A stretch of 64,000 nt of DNA from Acidovorax sp. KKS102 (GCF_000302535.1 NC_018708.1:5022001-5086000); one strand, 5' to 3'. Shown: positions 16,188 to 26,105, counted from the first letter of the stretch. The notes: generated by a model not told the origin, from the letters alone. Made by a program: numbers and translations.

Positions 16188-17192
16188 TTACTTGCCGCCG
16201 CGCAGCTTGGCCAGCGTGGCGTAGACCTCTTTCACCGTCTCGGCGCCGACTTTTTCGCTGTGCTTTTCGACCACGGGCTTGACCTTGGCGCGCAGCTTGT
16301 CCAGCTCGGCGGGCGAGAACTCGGACACCTGCATGCCGGCCTTCTTGAGGTCTTCCAACGCCACGTTGGCCTGCACGCGCGACACACCGCGCTGGAAGGT
16401 GGTGGCCTCGGCCATGGCGTCGGTGAGCGCCTTCTGGTCGGCAGGGTTCAGGCTGTCCCAGAACTTCTTGCTCACGATCACGGCCTGGGGGTTGTACATG
16501 TGGCGCGTGACGGTCAGGTACTTCTGCACCTCCGCAAACTTGGACGACAGGATGGTGGAGAACGGGTTCTCCTGGCCGTCCACGGCCTTCTGCTCCATGG
16601 CGGTGTACAGCTCGGGGAACGGCATGGGAACGGCGTTGGCGCCCAGCGCGTTGAACATGTCGATGTAGATGGGCGACTGGATCACGCGGATCTTGAGGCC
16701 CGCAATGTCCTCGGCCTTGGTGATGGGACGCTTGCTGTTGGTGAGGTTGCGAAAGCCCAGCTCCCAGTAGCCCAGGCCGATCAGGTTCTTGGCCTGCAGC
16801 TTGTCGAGCAGCTTCTTGCCGAAGGGGCCGTCGGTCACGGCATCAGCCTCTTGGGGCGTAGCGAACAGGAACGGGAAGTCGTAGATGCCGAATTCCTTGG
16901 CCTGGGCCGAGAGAATGCCTGCGTTGAGCACCGTCATCTCCACCGTGCCACCTTGCAGCGCCGACACCGTCTGCAGGTCGCCGCCGAGCGTGCCGCCGGG
17001 GAAGAGCTTGACCGCAATGCGACCGTTGGTCTTGGCTGCCACCAGGTCTGCAAACTTTTGCGCGCCCTGGGCCTGCGGGTGGTCCTTCTGGTTCTGGAAG
17101 GCGAACTTGATGGTGCGCTCCTGCGCGTGCGCGGCGGGCAGCAGCGATGCGGCGATGAGGGCCGTGGCGAGCAGGGTTTTGAGCAGCTTCAT
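16188..17192 (-). CDS. TRAP transporter substrate-binding protein (DctP family)
   Basis: 334 residues with a signal peptide (MKLLKTLLATALIAASLLPAAHA). Typical DctP features: QNQKDHPQAQGAQKFADLV, FPGGTLGG, and the conserved Arg in GLKIRVIQSP that binds a substrate carboxylate. It delivers an organic acid to the DctQM membrane permease encoded just upstream. Given the neighbours, the likely ligand is quinate, shikimate or a related hydroxy acid (inference). The gene order dctQ-dctM-dctP-aroE is on the minus strand with short gaps. Confidence 0.9.
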   Translation of the reverse strand: MKLLKTLLATALIAASLLPAAHAQERTIKFAFQNQKDHPQAQGAQKFADLVAAKTNGRIAVKLFPGGTLGGDLQTVSALQGGTVEMTVLNAGILSAQAKEFGIYDFPFLFATPQEADAVTDGPFGKKLLDKLQAKNLIGLGYWELGFRNLTNSKRPITKAEDIAGLKIRVIQSPIYIDMFNALGANAVPMPFPELYTAMEQKAVDGQENPFSTILSSKFAEVQKYLTVTRHMYNPQAVIVSKKFWDSLNPADQKALTDAMAEATTFQRGVSRVQANVALEDLKKAGMQVSEFSPAELDKLRAKVKPVVEKHSEKVGAETVKEVYATLAKLRGGK

Positions 17193-17247
17193 GGAATGGT
17201 CTCCTTGGGTTTTGGGCAGGCAGAAACGGTAGGCGAGTAGGGGCGGG

Positions 17248-18528
17248 TCAGCCCCCCAGCAGGCGCAAGGGCACGAGAACGATGGACGGGAACAGCACCA
17301 GCAGGAACATGACGATGAACTGCGCCACCATGAACGGCATGACGCCCCGGGTGACCTGCGACATGGAAATGCGGCCTACCCCGGCTACCACGTTGAGCAC
17401 GGTGCCCACGGGTGGCGTGATGAGGCCAATGGCGTTGTTGATGATGAACAGCACGCCGAAGTACACCGGGTCAATGCCGGCTGCCTTCACCACCGGCATC
17501 AGCACGGGCGTGAGGATGAGGATGGTGGGCGTCATGTCCATCGCGGTGCCCACCACCATGACCAGCACCATGATCGCGATCAGCAACAGCGTCTGGTTGC
17601 CCATGAAAGGCTCCAGCATGCCGATGACAGCGGACGGAAGATCGGCCACGGTGATGAGCCAGGCCGACACCATGGCAGCTGCGACCAGGAACATGACCAC
17701 GGCACTGGTGCGTGCGGAGGTCTGGAAGATATCCACCAGCTGGCGCAGGGTCAGCTCGCGGTACACGACCATCGCGACAAACAGCGAGTAGACGGCGGCC
17801 ACCACGGCGGCCTCGGTGGGTGTGAACACCCCCATGCGCAGACCCACCAGGATGATGATGGGCAGGCCCAGGGCCCACACGGCTTCACGCAACGCCAGCA
17901 GCAGCTCGGCGCGCGTGGCGCGCTTGGGCGGCGCAACGTTCTCGCGCCGCACCAGCCACCACCACGTCACGGCCAGCGAGAGCCCCAGCAGCACGCCAGG
18001 AACAATGCCCGCCAGGAACAGCTTGCTGATGGACACGTTGGCGGCCACGCCAAAGATCACAAAACCGATGGAGGGAGGGATCACTGGCGCGATGATCCCG
18101 GCAGAGGCAATCAGGCCCGCCGAGCGCTCCTTGTTGTGCCCAGCCGCCACCATCATCGGCAGCAGCAGGGACGCTAAGGCCGCCGCATCCGCCACGGCCG
18201 AGCCCGAGACAGCCGCCAGAATCACGGCCGCCATGATGGCCACATAGCCCAGGCCGCCGGGGACATGGCCCACCACGGTGAGCGCCAGCTTCACGATGCG
18301 CTTGGACAGCCCACCCACATTCATGATCTCGCCCGCCAGCATGAAGAAAGGCACGGCCAGCAGCGGAAAGCTGTCGGCGCCATTGATCACGTTTTGCGCC
18401 AGGATCTGCGCGTCGAACAGGTCCAGATGCCACATGAGCGCCACACCGCAGATCAGCAGCGCGTAGGCGATGGGGACGCCGATCGCCATGGCAAGCAGCA
18501 GGGAGCCCAGGAAGATGGTGACGGTCAT
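17248..18528 (-). CDS. TRAP transporter large permease (DctM family)
   Basis: 426 residues, about 12 hydrophobic segments, the usual length of the family. Visible signatures include FPLLAVPFFMLAGEIMNVGG, GIIAPVIPPSIGFVIFG (the PP-containing re-entrant loop) and AIGLITPPVGTVLNVV. It uses the sodium gradient to drive uptake from the binding protein. It starts 27 bases after the small permease gene. Confidence 0.93.
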   Translation of the reverse strand: MTVTIFLGSLLLAMAIGVPIAYALLICGVALMWHLDLFDAQILAQNVINGADSFPLLAVPFFMLAGEIMNVGGLSKRIVKLALTVVGHVPGGLGYVAIMAAVILAAVSGSAVADAAALASLLLPMMVAAGHNKERSAGLIASAGIIAPVIPPSIGFVIFGVAANVSISKLFLAGIVPGVLLGLSLAVTWWWLVRRENVAPPKRATRAELLLALREAVWALGLPIIILVGLRMGVFTPTEAAVVAAVYSLFVAMVVYRELTLRQLVDIFQTSARTSAVVMFLVAAAMVSAWLITVADLPSAVIGMLEPFMGNQTLLLIAIMVLVMVVGTAMDMTPTILILTPVLMPVVKAAGIDPVYFGVLFIINNAIGLITPPVGTVLNVVAGVGRISMSQVTRGVMPFMVAQFIVMFLLVLFPSIVLVPLRLLGG

Positions 18529-18555
18529 GGTGCGCGTTCCAGTGCAAAAGGGGGA

Positions 18556-19140
18556 TCAGCGGCGCGAGCCTGCCGAGGGAGGGGTGACACTGGCGTCTTC
18601 CGTGCGGTGTTGCAGGGCCGCGAGTTCTTCGCTCTCCTGCACCATGACCAGGTCGTTTTCGCCCAGCGGCACAAAGAGCGTGCGCAGCAGGTCACGCAGC
18701 AGGATGGCAATGGCGGACCCGCCCATGAGCACACCGCTGGCGTAGAAGATGCCCACCGATGCCCCCGTGACCGGTGCCTCGGTGTCGACATTGATCACCA
18801 TCTGCGCCCAGCTGCCCTTGAGCAGCAGCCAGGAGACATACAGCATGGCAACCTGTGCGAGCACCAGACAGACCTTTTTGCCCGCCGCAGGCAGGCGGGA
18901 CACCAGCACGTCGGTGCCCAGGTGTCCGTGCTCCCGCAAGGCCACCACGGCCCCCATGAAGGTCAGCCACACAAACAGCCATCGCGACAGCTCTTCGGAC
19001 ACCGTGATGCCCGAGTTCGCGGTGTAGCGCAACACCACATTGCCAAACACCAGCACCACCATGATGGCCAGGCACAGTCCGGAAAGCATGTCGAGTGCGC
19101 GGGTGTATCGCCCGAGCCAGCGGTCGGCCAGTGCAAGCAT
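18556..19140 (-). CDS. TRAP transporter small permease (DctQ family)
   Basis: 194 residues with four predicted membrane helices and the DctQ hallmark EELSRWLFVWLTFMGAVVA. First gene of the TRAP/quinate-type operon. The C-terminal 30 residues are hydrophilic and repetitive (Glu/Arg/Ser). A TetR-type palindrome lies 40-57 bases upstream of the start. Confidence 0.9.
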   Translation of the reverse strand: MLALADRWLGRYTRALDMLSGLCLAIMVVLVFGNVVLRYTANSGITVSEELSRWLFVWLTFMGAVVALREHGHLGTDVLVSRLPAAGKKVCLVLAQVAMLYVSWLLLKGSWAQMVINVDTEAPVTGASVGIFYASGVLMGGSAIAILLRDLLRTLFVPLGENDLVMVQESEELAALQHRTEDASVTPPSAGSRR

Positions 19141-19179
19141 GGTGTCTCCAGTCGTTATCGGTTGCTGTTTTTAAATTTT

Positions 19180-19197
19180 GTACGAACTGGTTAGTAT
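19180..19197. promoter_or_regulatory. TetR-type operator upstream of the TRAP operon
   Basis: GTACGAACTGGTTAGTAT is an imperfect palindrome (TAC and AAC match in both arms), the usual form of TetR/AcrR operators. It lies in the AT-rich region ahead of dctQ, 40 bases from its start codon, and downstream of the tetR gene. Binding by the adjacent TetR protein is inferred. Confidence 0.55.
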
Positions 19198-19353
19198 TTG
19201 ATCTAGGTGCAAACCCTGCTCGTTGGCGGCGGTCGGGCCGTGCGGGAATGGCCGCAATGCGGGAGCGCACGGCGCAAGACGCAGAGCGCCCCCGGCTCCG
19301 ATGTCCGGGAGCACCGCACGGTCAAGGCGCGCAATGCGTCGGAGAAATGCGAA

Positions 19354-20070
19354 TCAGGGCCGCAGAAAGCGCACGATCATTTCAATGATCGATTCACGGC
19401 GTTGCGCCGTGGCGGCAGGCGTGTCCAGCGAGCGCTTGAAGATCGCGCCAAAGGTGTGGCGGTTGGCCACGTTGAAAAAGCACAGGGCGGAGATCGACAT
19501 GTGCAGATCGACCGGGTCCACATCCGGACGAAAAACCCCCGCCGCCACGCCGCGCTGGTACACATCGCGCACCGCATGGATGACTGGGATGTTCAGTTCC
19601 TGGATCGTGGCCGATTGGGTGATGTACTCGCCCCGGTGCATGTTTTCGTTCATCACCAGACGGATGAAGTCGGGGTTGGCGAGCTGGTAGTCCACCGTGA
19701 AGCCGACCAGGGTGCGCAGGGCCTGCTCGGGTGCCAGGTCTTCGAGGTGCAGTTCGGACTCGATGCGGCGGATGCGCCGGTAGGCATCCTCCAGCACCGC
19801 CACATACAGACCTTCCTTGCTACCGAAGTAGTAGTAGATCATGCGCTTGCTGCTGCTGGTCAGCGCCGCGATCTCGTCGATGCGCGCCCCGGCGAGGCCC
19901 TTGTCGGCAAACTCTGCCGTGGCCACCTGCAGGATGTTGGCCATGGTGCGGTCCGGGTCGTTCACGCGCACTCGGTCGGCGCCCGGGGTGGCAGCGGCCT
20001 CGCGTGCGGCGCGCTGGCGGGTCGCCCTGGTACCAGCGACTAGGGGTGGGTTTTGAACCATTTCGTTCAT
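19354..20070 (-). CDS. TetR/AcrR family regulator of the TRAP/shikimate operon
   Basis: 238 residues from ATG 20070; an upstream in-frame start at 20112 is possible and neither has a strong ribosome site. The DNA-binding helix-turn-helix is near residues 42-90 (ATAEFADKGLAGARIDEIA, then KRMIYYYFGSKEGLYVAVL). The C-terminal ligand domain has ANPDFIRLVMNENMHRGEY. Encoded directly upstream of, and on the same strand as, the dctQMP-aroE operon, with a palindromic operator between them. The inducer is probably a quinate-pathway intermediate (inference). Confidence 0.88.
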   Translation of the reverse strand: MNEMVQNPPLVAGTRATRQRAAREAAATPGADRVRVNDPDRTMANILQVATAEFADKGLAGARIDEIAALTSSSKRMIYYYFGSKEGLYVAVLEDAYRRIRRIESELHLEDLAPEQALRTLVGFTVDYQLANPDFIRLVMNENMHRGEYITQSATIQELNIPVIHAVRDVYQRGVAAGVFRPDVDPVDLHMSISALCFFNVANRHTFGAIFKRSLDTPAATAQRRESIIEMIVRFLRP

Positions 20071-20110
20071 ACGTCCGGGAGCATACGGCAAGCGGAGGGT
20101 CGAACGGCAC

Positions 20111-20137
20111 AAAGACCCGCCGCACTCTGCGGCAGGA
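20111..20137 (-). terminator. Probable terminator after the GST gene
   Basis: On the minus strand, a 9-bp stem with one T-G wobble (arms 20129-20137 and 20117-20125) and a 3-base loop is followed by TCTTTG. It lies between the GST stop and the tetR start. Confidence 0.5.
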
Positions 20138-20175
20138 CGGGCTCGCCGGAGCCTCTAAGCGGCCCCGGGAACAGG

Positions 20176-20790
20176 TCAGGCAGGCTTGGTGTCCGCGAAA
20201 CTGGGGCGCTGCATCAGCTTGTCGAGCAGTTTGCCCAGGTTGGGGTATTCGTTGCGCCAGGCGATCTCGGGAAAGCGGAACTCCAGCCAGCCCAACGCAC
20301 AGCCCACCGCAATGTCGGACAGGCTCAGGTGGATGCCGCTGCAATAGGGCTTGTCGCCCAGGCCCTGGCTCATGGACTTGAGGCCATCGTTGACCTTGAC
20401 CAACTGGCGGTCGATCCAGGCCTGGCTGCGTTCGCTGTCCTTGCGGTGAACCCAGGTGGCTTCCAGGCGGGCCAGTATGCCGGCGTCCATCACGCCGTCG
20501 GCCAGGGCCTCCCAGGTCTTGACCTCTGCGCGCTCGCGCCCTTGCGATGGGATGAGCTTGCCCACGGGCGACAGGGTGTCGAGGTATTCCACGATGACGC
20601 GCGAATCAAACACGGCCTCGCCGCCTTCCATCACCAGGCAGGGCACCTTGCCCAAGGGGTTGGATGCGGAGATGTGGGTGTCGTCTGCCCAGACGTTTTC
20701 TTGCACGAACTGGTAGTCGAGCTTTTTCTCAGCCATCACGATACGTACCTTGCGCACGTAGGGGCTGGTGGTGGCTCCGATCAATTTCAT
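20176..20790 (-). CDS. Glutathione S-transferase family protein
   Basis: 204 residues from ATG 20790; the frame extends upstream without support. The thioredoxin-like N-terminal domain has MKLIGATTSPYVRKVRIVMAE with Ser/Tyr at the glutathione site, the cis-Pro in NPLGKVPCLV, and the FDSRVIVEYLD glutathione gamma-glutamyl motif. The C-terminal domain is all helical and contains SLSDIAVGCALGWLEFRFP. Relatives include stringent-starvation and plant-like GSTs; substrate unknown. A probable terminator follows, so it is monocistronic. Confidence 0.9.
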   Translation of the reverse strand: MKLIGATTSPYVRKVRIVMAEKKLDYQFVQENVWADDTHISASNPLGKVPCLVMEGGEAVFDSRVIVEYLDTLSPVGKLIPSQGRERAEVKTWEALADGVMDAGILARLEATWVHRKDSERSQAWIDRQLVKVNDGLKSMSQGLGDKPYCSGIHLSLSDIAVGCALGWLEFRFPEIAWRNEYPNLGKLLDKLMQRPSFADTKPA

Positions 20791-20870
20791 GGTGTGTCTT
20801 CCAGTGCGCGGGGATGCTGAACAATTCGGGTTTGATTCTATCGACAGCGACCCGGCGTGAGGCTGACTGA

Positions 20871-22301
<1,431 letters not shown>

Positions 22302-22306
22302 AAATG

Positions 22307-22345
22307 ATAGCTGCCCGCGCTTATCGCGTGGGCACTTAAAACCTC
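22307..22345 (+). repeat. Dispersed repeat, copy 3 (truncated, after purB)
   Basis: ATAGCTGCC, 13 bases, TGGGCACT, then directly TAAAACC; about 14 bases of the right part are missing compared with full copies. The GCCCGCG/CGCGTGGGC arms can pair. Confidence 0.7.
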
Positions 22346-22347
22346 TG

Positions 22348-22393
22348 GAGCTGCCAAAGCAAGCACCCACTTGCACTGGCAGCTCTTGTTTTT
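22348..22393 (+). terminator. Rho-independent terminator of purB
   Basis: GAGCTGCCA (22348-22356) pairs with TGGCAGCTC (22377-22385). An inner GCAAG/CTTGC stem sits above a 2-base bulge, and TTGTTTTT follows. A strong intrinsic terminator 46 bases after purB, ending 9 bases before yaeQ. Confidence 0.9.
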
Positions 22394-22402
22394 GATACAT
22401 CC

Positions 22403-22963
22403 ATGGCCATCAAATCCACCATCTTCAAGGCGAACCTCCAGATCGCCGACATCGACCACGGCTACTACGCCGACCATGCCCTCACCCTGGCCCGCCACCC
22501 CAGCGAGACGGACGAGCGCATGATGGTGCGGCTGGCGGCCCTGGCCATGCAGGCGCACCAGCTCAACGACCTTTGCAATGGCGACGCCACATTGGCGTTT
22601 GGCGCGGGCCTGTCGGACCCGGACGACCCGGATGCGTCCCTCACCGACTTCACGGGCCGCAAACGCCTGTGGATCGAAGTGGGCCAGCCCGAGGACAAGC
22701 CGCTCACCAAGGCCTGCAGCAAGGCGGACTCCGTGATCGTCTACTGCTTCAACCACGCCGCAGAAATCTGGTGGAAAGGCATTGAGAGCAAGCTTTCGCG
22801 CCTGGACAAGCTGCAGGTGTGGCGCATTCCGACCGAAGCCTCCCAGGCGCTGGCGCAACTGGCCGAACGCAGCATGCAGCTGCAGGCCACCGTGCAGGAA
22901 GGGGCCATCACCCTGAGCAGCACGCAGGGCAGCGTGCATGTGGAGCCGGTGCGCTGGAAGTAA
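22403..22963 (+). CDS. yaeQ: YaeQ family protein
   Basis: 186 residues, the expected length. Recognised by MAIKSTIFKANLQIADIDHG, the HPSETDERMMVRL segment and LWIEVGQPEDKPLTKACSKAD. YaeQ has a PD-(D/E)xK-nuclease-like fold: Glu in WIEVGQP and Lys in KACSKAD match the core. In E. coli it was reported as a suppressor connected with RfaH-dependent expression; the actual reaction is unclear. Transcribed from its own promoter after the purB terminator. A repeat copy follows its stop codon. Confidence 0.93.
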   Translation: MAIKSTIFKANLQIADIDHGYYADHALTLARHPSETDERMMVRLAALAMQAHQLNDLCNGDATLAFGAGLSDPDDPDASLTDFTGRKRLWIEVGQPEDKPLTKACSKADSVIVYCFNHAAEIWWKGIESKLSRLDKLQVWRIPTEASQALAQLAERSMQLQATVQEGAITLSSTQGSVHVEPVRWK

Positions 22964-22966
22964 GGG

Positions 22967-23019
22967 GGTTTTGAGCCAAAGTGCCCACTAGCGCTAGTGC
23001 AACATGCCTCAGTAGCTAT
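22967..23019 (-). repeat. Dispersed repeat, copy 4 (after yaeQ)
   Basis: On the minus strand: ATAGCTACT, 13 bases, CTAGCGCT, then a tail ending CTCAAAACC. Upstream flank TTTGCTATATATTCA parallels TTTGCTATAAATTAG of the copy at 63209. It lies between the yaeQ stop and the convergent zinc-ribbon gene. Confidence 0.85.
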
Positions 23020-23048
23020 TGAATATATAGCAAACGAGTTCTGTGTCG

Positions 23049-23354
23049 TCAGTCGCGGGGCATGAACGCGCCGCAATTCCAGCACTGCTCAAAACCGCCT
23101 TCCACCATCTCGCCGCAGCGGCAGGCCCAGTGGCGCTGTGGCAGGTCTTGCAGCTCCTGCAGCAAGGCCCGGGCGCGGGCAACATGCTCTTCATGGTCCA
23201 GCCAGATCTCGGGCAGGCACTGGTCGGGCGGCAGGTGGCCCGCAGCGGCACTCAGGTACTGGCGCTGAACTGAGGCGGTCATACCTGCCTCGCATAGCAG
23301 GTCCGCCCACAGGGTCGCGATGGCGATATTCGGGGCTTTGGTCAGACGCTGCAT
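23049..23354 (-). CDS. Small zinc-ribbon protein (DUF2007-like)
   Basis: 101 residues. N-terminal half resembles the DUF2007/putative signal-transducing fold (TKAPNIAIATLWADLLCEAG, then strand-helix with EIWLDHEEHVARARALLQEL). The C-terminus has four Cys, in ACRCGE and QCWNCG, forming a likely zinc ribbon. Function is unknown. It ends near repeat copy 4 and stands alone between yaeQ and a DUF1289 gene. Confidence 0.75.
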   Translation of the reverse strand: MQRLTKAPNIAIATLWADLLCEAGMTASVQRQYLSAAAGHLPPDQCLPEIWLDHEEHVARARALLQELQDLPQRHWACRCGEMVEGGFEQCWNCGAFMPRD

Positions 23355-23401
23355 GGCACCACCTTAGCGGTTTGCCAGGCCGGCGCATAGCCCGCCACGC
23401 G

Positions 23402-23848
23402 CTAAACCCCCTTGCTGCTGGCGGCGCCCGGGGTCGTCACCCCCTCGGCCGCCCGCTCGGCATACCGGTTGAACCGCCAGGCCGAGTGCTCCAGGGTGAT
23501 GCGACGCCACACCCCCCGCTTTTCTGCTGGCGTGAACGAGAGCCAGAATTGCACCTCGTCGAACGTGCGTCCGCAGCCTTTGCACAGATCGTCGCCCTGG
23601 CTGGTGGAACAAATGGCGATGCAGGGCGTGTCGGGTGTCGTGTCGTACCAGCTCTGCCATGCGGCCATGGCGGCGGGAGGCAGGCTGTCCTCGTCGATTT
23701 CCGTGGTGTGGCCATAGACCATGAGCGCGTAGACCTCCCCCAGGGCCTGGACCTCAGGCGCCAGGCCCAGCCCCTCGGCCGATGCAGGCGCGCGGTGGCG
23801 CCAGTAATTGATGGCGGCTTCGATGTCGGTGATGTGGATGGCAGCCAT
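23402..23848 (-). CDS. DUF3717 + DUF1289 protein
   Basis: 148 residues from ATG 23848; the frame is open to 24172 but that part has no family similarity and lies in the riboswitch leader on the other strand. N-terminal MAAIHITDIEAAINYWR with ALGEVYALMVYGHTTEID matches DUF3717. The C-terminal domain has the DUF1289 pattern TPCIAICSTSQGDDLCKGCGRTFDEV, with four Cys probably binding metal. WFNRY-like end (SAWRFNRYAERAAEG). Role unknown. Confidence 0.8.
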   Translation of the reverse strand: MAAIHITDIEAAINYWRHRAPASAEGLGLAPEVQALGEVYALMVYGHTTEIDEDSLPPAAMAAWQSWYDTTPDTPCIAICSTSQGDDLCKGCGRTFDEVQFWLSFTPAEKRGVWRRITLEHSAWRFNRYAERAAEGVTTPGAASSKGV

Positions 23849-24050
23849 GGGAACGGGGCGAGAGGGCAGAAGCGCAGCGGTACAGCAGGAGAAGGGGGCT
23901 GGATCATAGCGGTCCCCCACAAGGGACGCTGGCAGTGGTGGTATCCATCGTCTGCCCGCCCCATCCACCTCACAAGCCCCACAGACATACGCAGTAACCA
24001 CAACGCCCGAGCCCTTGCGCTGCCACGCCGGGGATGTTCCAATCGCTGTC

Positions 24051-24205
24051 TCGAAGGGGAGTAGCTCCCGCCTTGCAAGCCGACCCGCCATCATTCGGGC
24101 CGAGCCAGCGCAAGGCATCGGATTTGTCGTCAATACGAAGCCATGCTTCCGGCAATCCGGGTTCACACACAACCAGCCTGTGTGGAACTGAGCAAGACCT
24201 TTGAT
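24051..24205 (+). ncRNA. yybP-ykoY manganese riboswitch
   Basis: The hallmark GGGGAGTAGC is at 24056-24065 and the 3' hallmark AGCAAGACCTTT at 24191-24202. The ends can pair as P1: TCGAAGG (24051-24057) with CCTTTGA (24199-24205), one G-U wobble. This is the layout of the Mn2+-sensing yybP-ykoY riboswitch. It is followed on the same strand by a TerC-family gene, the best-known partner of this RNA. Between the aptamer and the ATG (166 bases) there are GC-rich hairpins but no U-run, so translational control is more likely than termination. Confidence 0.88.
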
Positions 24206-24371
24206 GGGCCCACCGTGGGCTGATCAAGGCCGTCCCTTCGCTTGCCAACGCACCCCTGTCCGGGGCAAGCCTTCCTTGACCAGGTCACCCAAAGCCCCCT
24301 ATCCCTGCGGGGGACTCGGCGCTACAGTGGCGCCAGGATCCTCGTTTCGCGCCACTGACATTGAGGAATTT

Positions 24372-25127
24372 ATGGACTTTTTGGCTTCGCCCGAATTCTG
24401 GCTCGCACTCGGCCAGATCATCATCATCGACATCCTGCTGGGGGGCGACAACGCAGTGGTCATTGCCCTGGCTTGCCGCAAACTGCCTCCCGCACAGCGC
24501 ACCAAGGGCATCATCTGGGGCACGGCCGGCGCCATCGTGCTGCGTGTGATCCTGATCGCCTTCGCAATGACCTTGCTGGCACTGCCCTTCCTCAAGTTTG
24601 TGGGCGCGCTGCTGCTGGTGTGGATTGGCGTGAAGCTGCTGGCCCCCGATGAAGAAGGCCATGGCGACGTGCAAGGCAGCGACAAGCTGCTGGCCGCCAT
24701 CAAGACCATCATCGTGGCCGACCTGGTCATGAGCGTGGACAACGTGATCGCCATTGCCGGTGCAGCGCAGAATGCGGGCGACCACTCGTTCTTGCTGGTG
24801 GTATTGGGTCTGCTGATCTCTATCCCGATCATCGTCTGGGGGAGTCAGCTGGTCATCAAGCTCATGGAGCGGTTTCCTCTCATCATCACGCTGGGCGGTA
24901 TGTTGCTGGGCTGGATTGCGGGCGGCATGCTGGTCACCGACCCGGCGCTCGCCAACCCCGACAAGTGGCAGTGGATGCTCAAGATGCCCGTCGATAGCGT
25001 GACCGGCGAAGTGACCGATGTCGTGAAGTACGGGGCGAGCGTGGCTGGCGCGCTGCTGGTTTTGCTGGCAGGCAAGATCATCCTGGCTCGCCGCGCCAGT
25101 GCCGGCTCTGCACCGGCAGGGCACTGA
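24372..25127 (+). CDS. TerC-family membrane protein, likely Mn2+ exporter
   Basis: 251 residues from ATG 24372 (GAGGA just upstream; the frame is open upstream through the leader). Seven or so TM helices with the paired acidic motifs of the TerC/Alx superfamily: LLGGDNAVVIALACRKLP in the first half and LVMSVDNVIAIAGAAQ in the second. A Mn2+ riboswitch in its leader supports a role in manganese efflux or in metalation of exported enzymes (family knowledge). A second TerC-like protein, without riboswitch, is at 39310-39996. Confidence 0.9.
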   Translation: MDFLASPEFWLALGQIIIIDILLGGDNAVVIALACRKLPPAQRTKGIIWGTAGAIVLRVILIAFAMTLLALPFLKFVGALLLVWIGVKLLAPDEEGHGDVQGSDKLLAAIKTIIVADLVMSVDNVIAIAGAAQNAGDHSFLLVVLGLLISIPIIVWGSQLVIKLMERFPLIITLGGMLLGWIAGGMLVTDPALANPDKWQWMLKMPVDSVTGEVTDVVKYGASVAGALLVLLAGKIILARRASAGSAPAGH

Positions 25128-25218
25128 CCCGACCGTTTCACGCGGATTGCATTGCATCTGAGGCAGCACAGGGGGCCATACCGCGCCCCTGTGGCCTGCC
25201 GCACACCTGGAGGTGGGT

Positions 25219-25677
25219 ATGGACAAAGTCATCGTGTATGTGGACGACGCAGCGTACGCGCAGCAGGTACTCGCCCCCCTGTGCGGGCGCCCCGCCAGCG
25301 CACACACCCATTGGGTGCTGGTGGCGTGTGCACCCCGTATGACCCACCGCGTCAGCAAATGGGTGAGCCACAGCACCCGTGAGAACTGGCGTACCAAATG
25401 GGCGGACAAGCTGTTCGCACAAATTGTCCCGACGTTGCATGCACCTTCGGGCGCGGTGACCACGGTGGTGGCCAAGGGCCCGCTGGCCGAACTCACGGCC
25501 CAAATTCAGGCAGAGGTCGGTGGCGCAGTGGCCGCCCCCGTGGTGGATGCACGTCGCCCCAAGTCCGAGCCCGTGCAGCCCGCCGGCCGTCTGGACGGGC
25601 GCTGGTCGTCACTGTCGGGCACGCTGGGCAGCGTGCTCACCGGCTTTGGCGTGTTGTGGGTGCTGGCGCTCGAATAG
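25219..25677 (+). CDS. Uncharacterised protein with C-terminal membrane anchor
   Basis: 152 residues from ATG 25219 (GGAGG 5 bases upstream). The first 60 residues read like a small alpha/beta domain (MDKVIVYVDDAAYAQQVL), and the last 20 (LTGFGVLWVLALE) form one hydrophobic helix. A middle segment is Pro/Arg-rich. I do not recognise the family. It is 91 bases after the TerC gene on the same strand and could share its transcript. Confidence 0.65.
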   Translation: MDKVIVYVDDAAYAQQVLAPLCGRPASAHTHWVLVACAPRMTHRVSKWVSHSTRENWRTKWADKLFAQIVPTLHAPSGAVTTVVAKGPLAELTAQIQAEVGGAVAAPVVDARRPKSEPVQPAGRLDGRWSSLSGTLGSVLTGFGVLWVLALE

Positions 25678-25751
25678 GCCGGTAGGTGTGTGTGGCCAGC
25701 CAAGCCACATCCAGCGATTGCAGTACAGCAGGCCAGTGCTATTCTCCGGCC

Positions 25752-26105
25752 ATGCGACTTCTTCTGAAATGGCTGCTCAGCGCTGCATCGCTGCTGTTTG
25801 TGGCTTACGTCTACAGCGGTGTGGAGGTGAAAAGCTTCACCTCGGCGCTGATCGCGGCCTTCGTGATCGGCCTGTTCAATGTGGTGCTGCGACCGGTGCT
25901 GGTCGTACTCACCTTACCCGTCACCATCGTTACGGTCGGGCTGTTTCTCTTCGTCATCAACGCACTCATGTTCTGGGCAGCGGCCAGCGTGCTGGACGGC
26001 TTCCACGTCGCCGGTTTTGGGGCTGCGTTGCTGGGCTCGCTGATCTACTCGGTGCTCGGCGTGATCATCGAATCAGCGCTCGGCGGCCTGTTCGCGAAGA
26101 AGTGA
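25752..26105 (+). CDS. Phage-holin-family (PF04020-type, YvlD-like) membrane protein
   Basis: 117 residues with four membrane helices: MRLLLKWLLSAASLLFVA, TSALIAAFVIGLFNVVLRPV, LTLPVTIVTVGLFLFVIN and a C-terminal pair. Motif NVVLRPVLVVLTLPVTIVT is diagnostic of this widespread family, which despite its name is not tied to phage here. Its last 33 bases overlap the 3' end of the convergent M48 protease gene. Confidence 0.88.
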   Translation: MRLLLKWLLSAASLLFVAYVYSGVEVKSFTSALIAAFVIGLFNVVLRPVLVVLTLPVTIVTVGLFLFVINALMFWAAASVLDGFHVAGFGAALLGSLIYSVLGVIIESALGGLFAKK

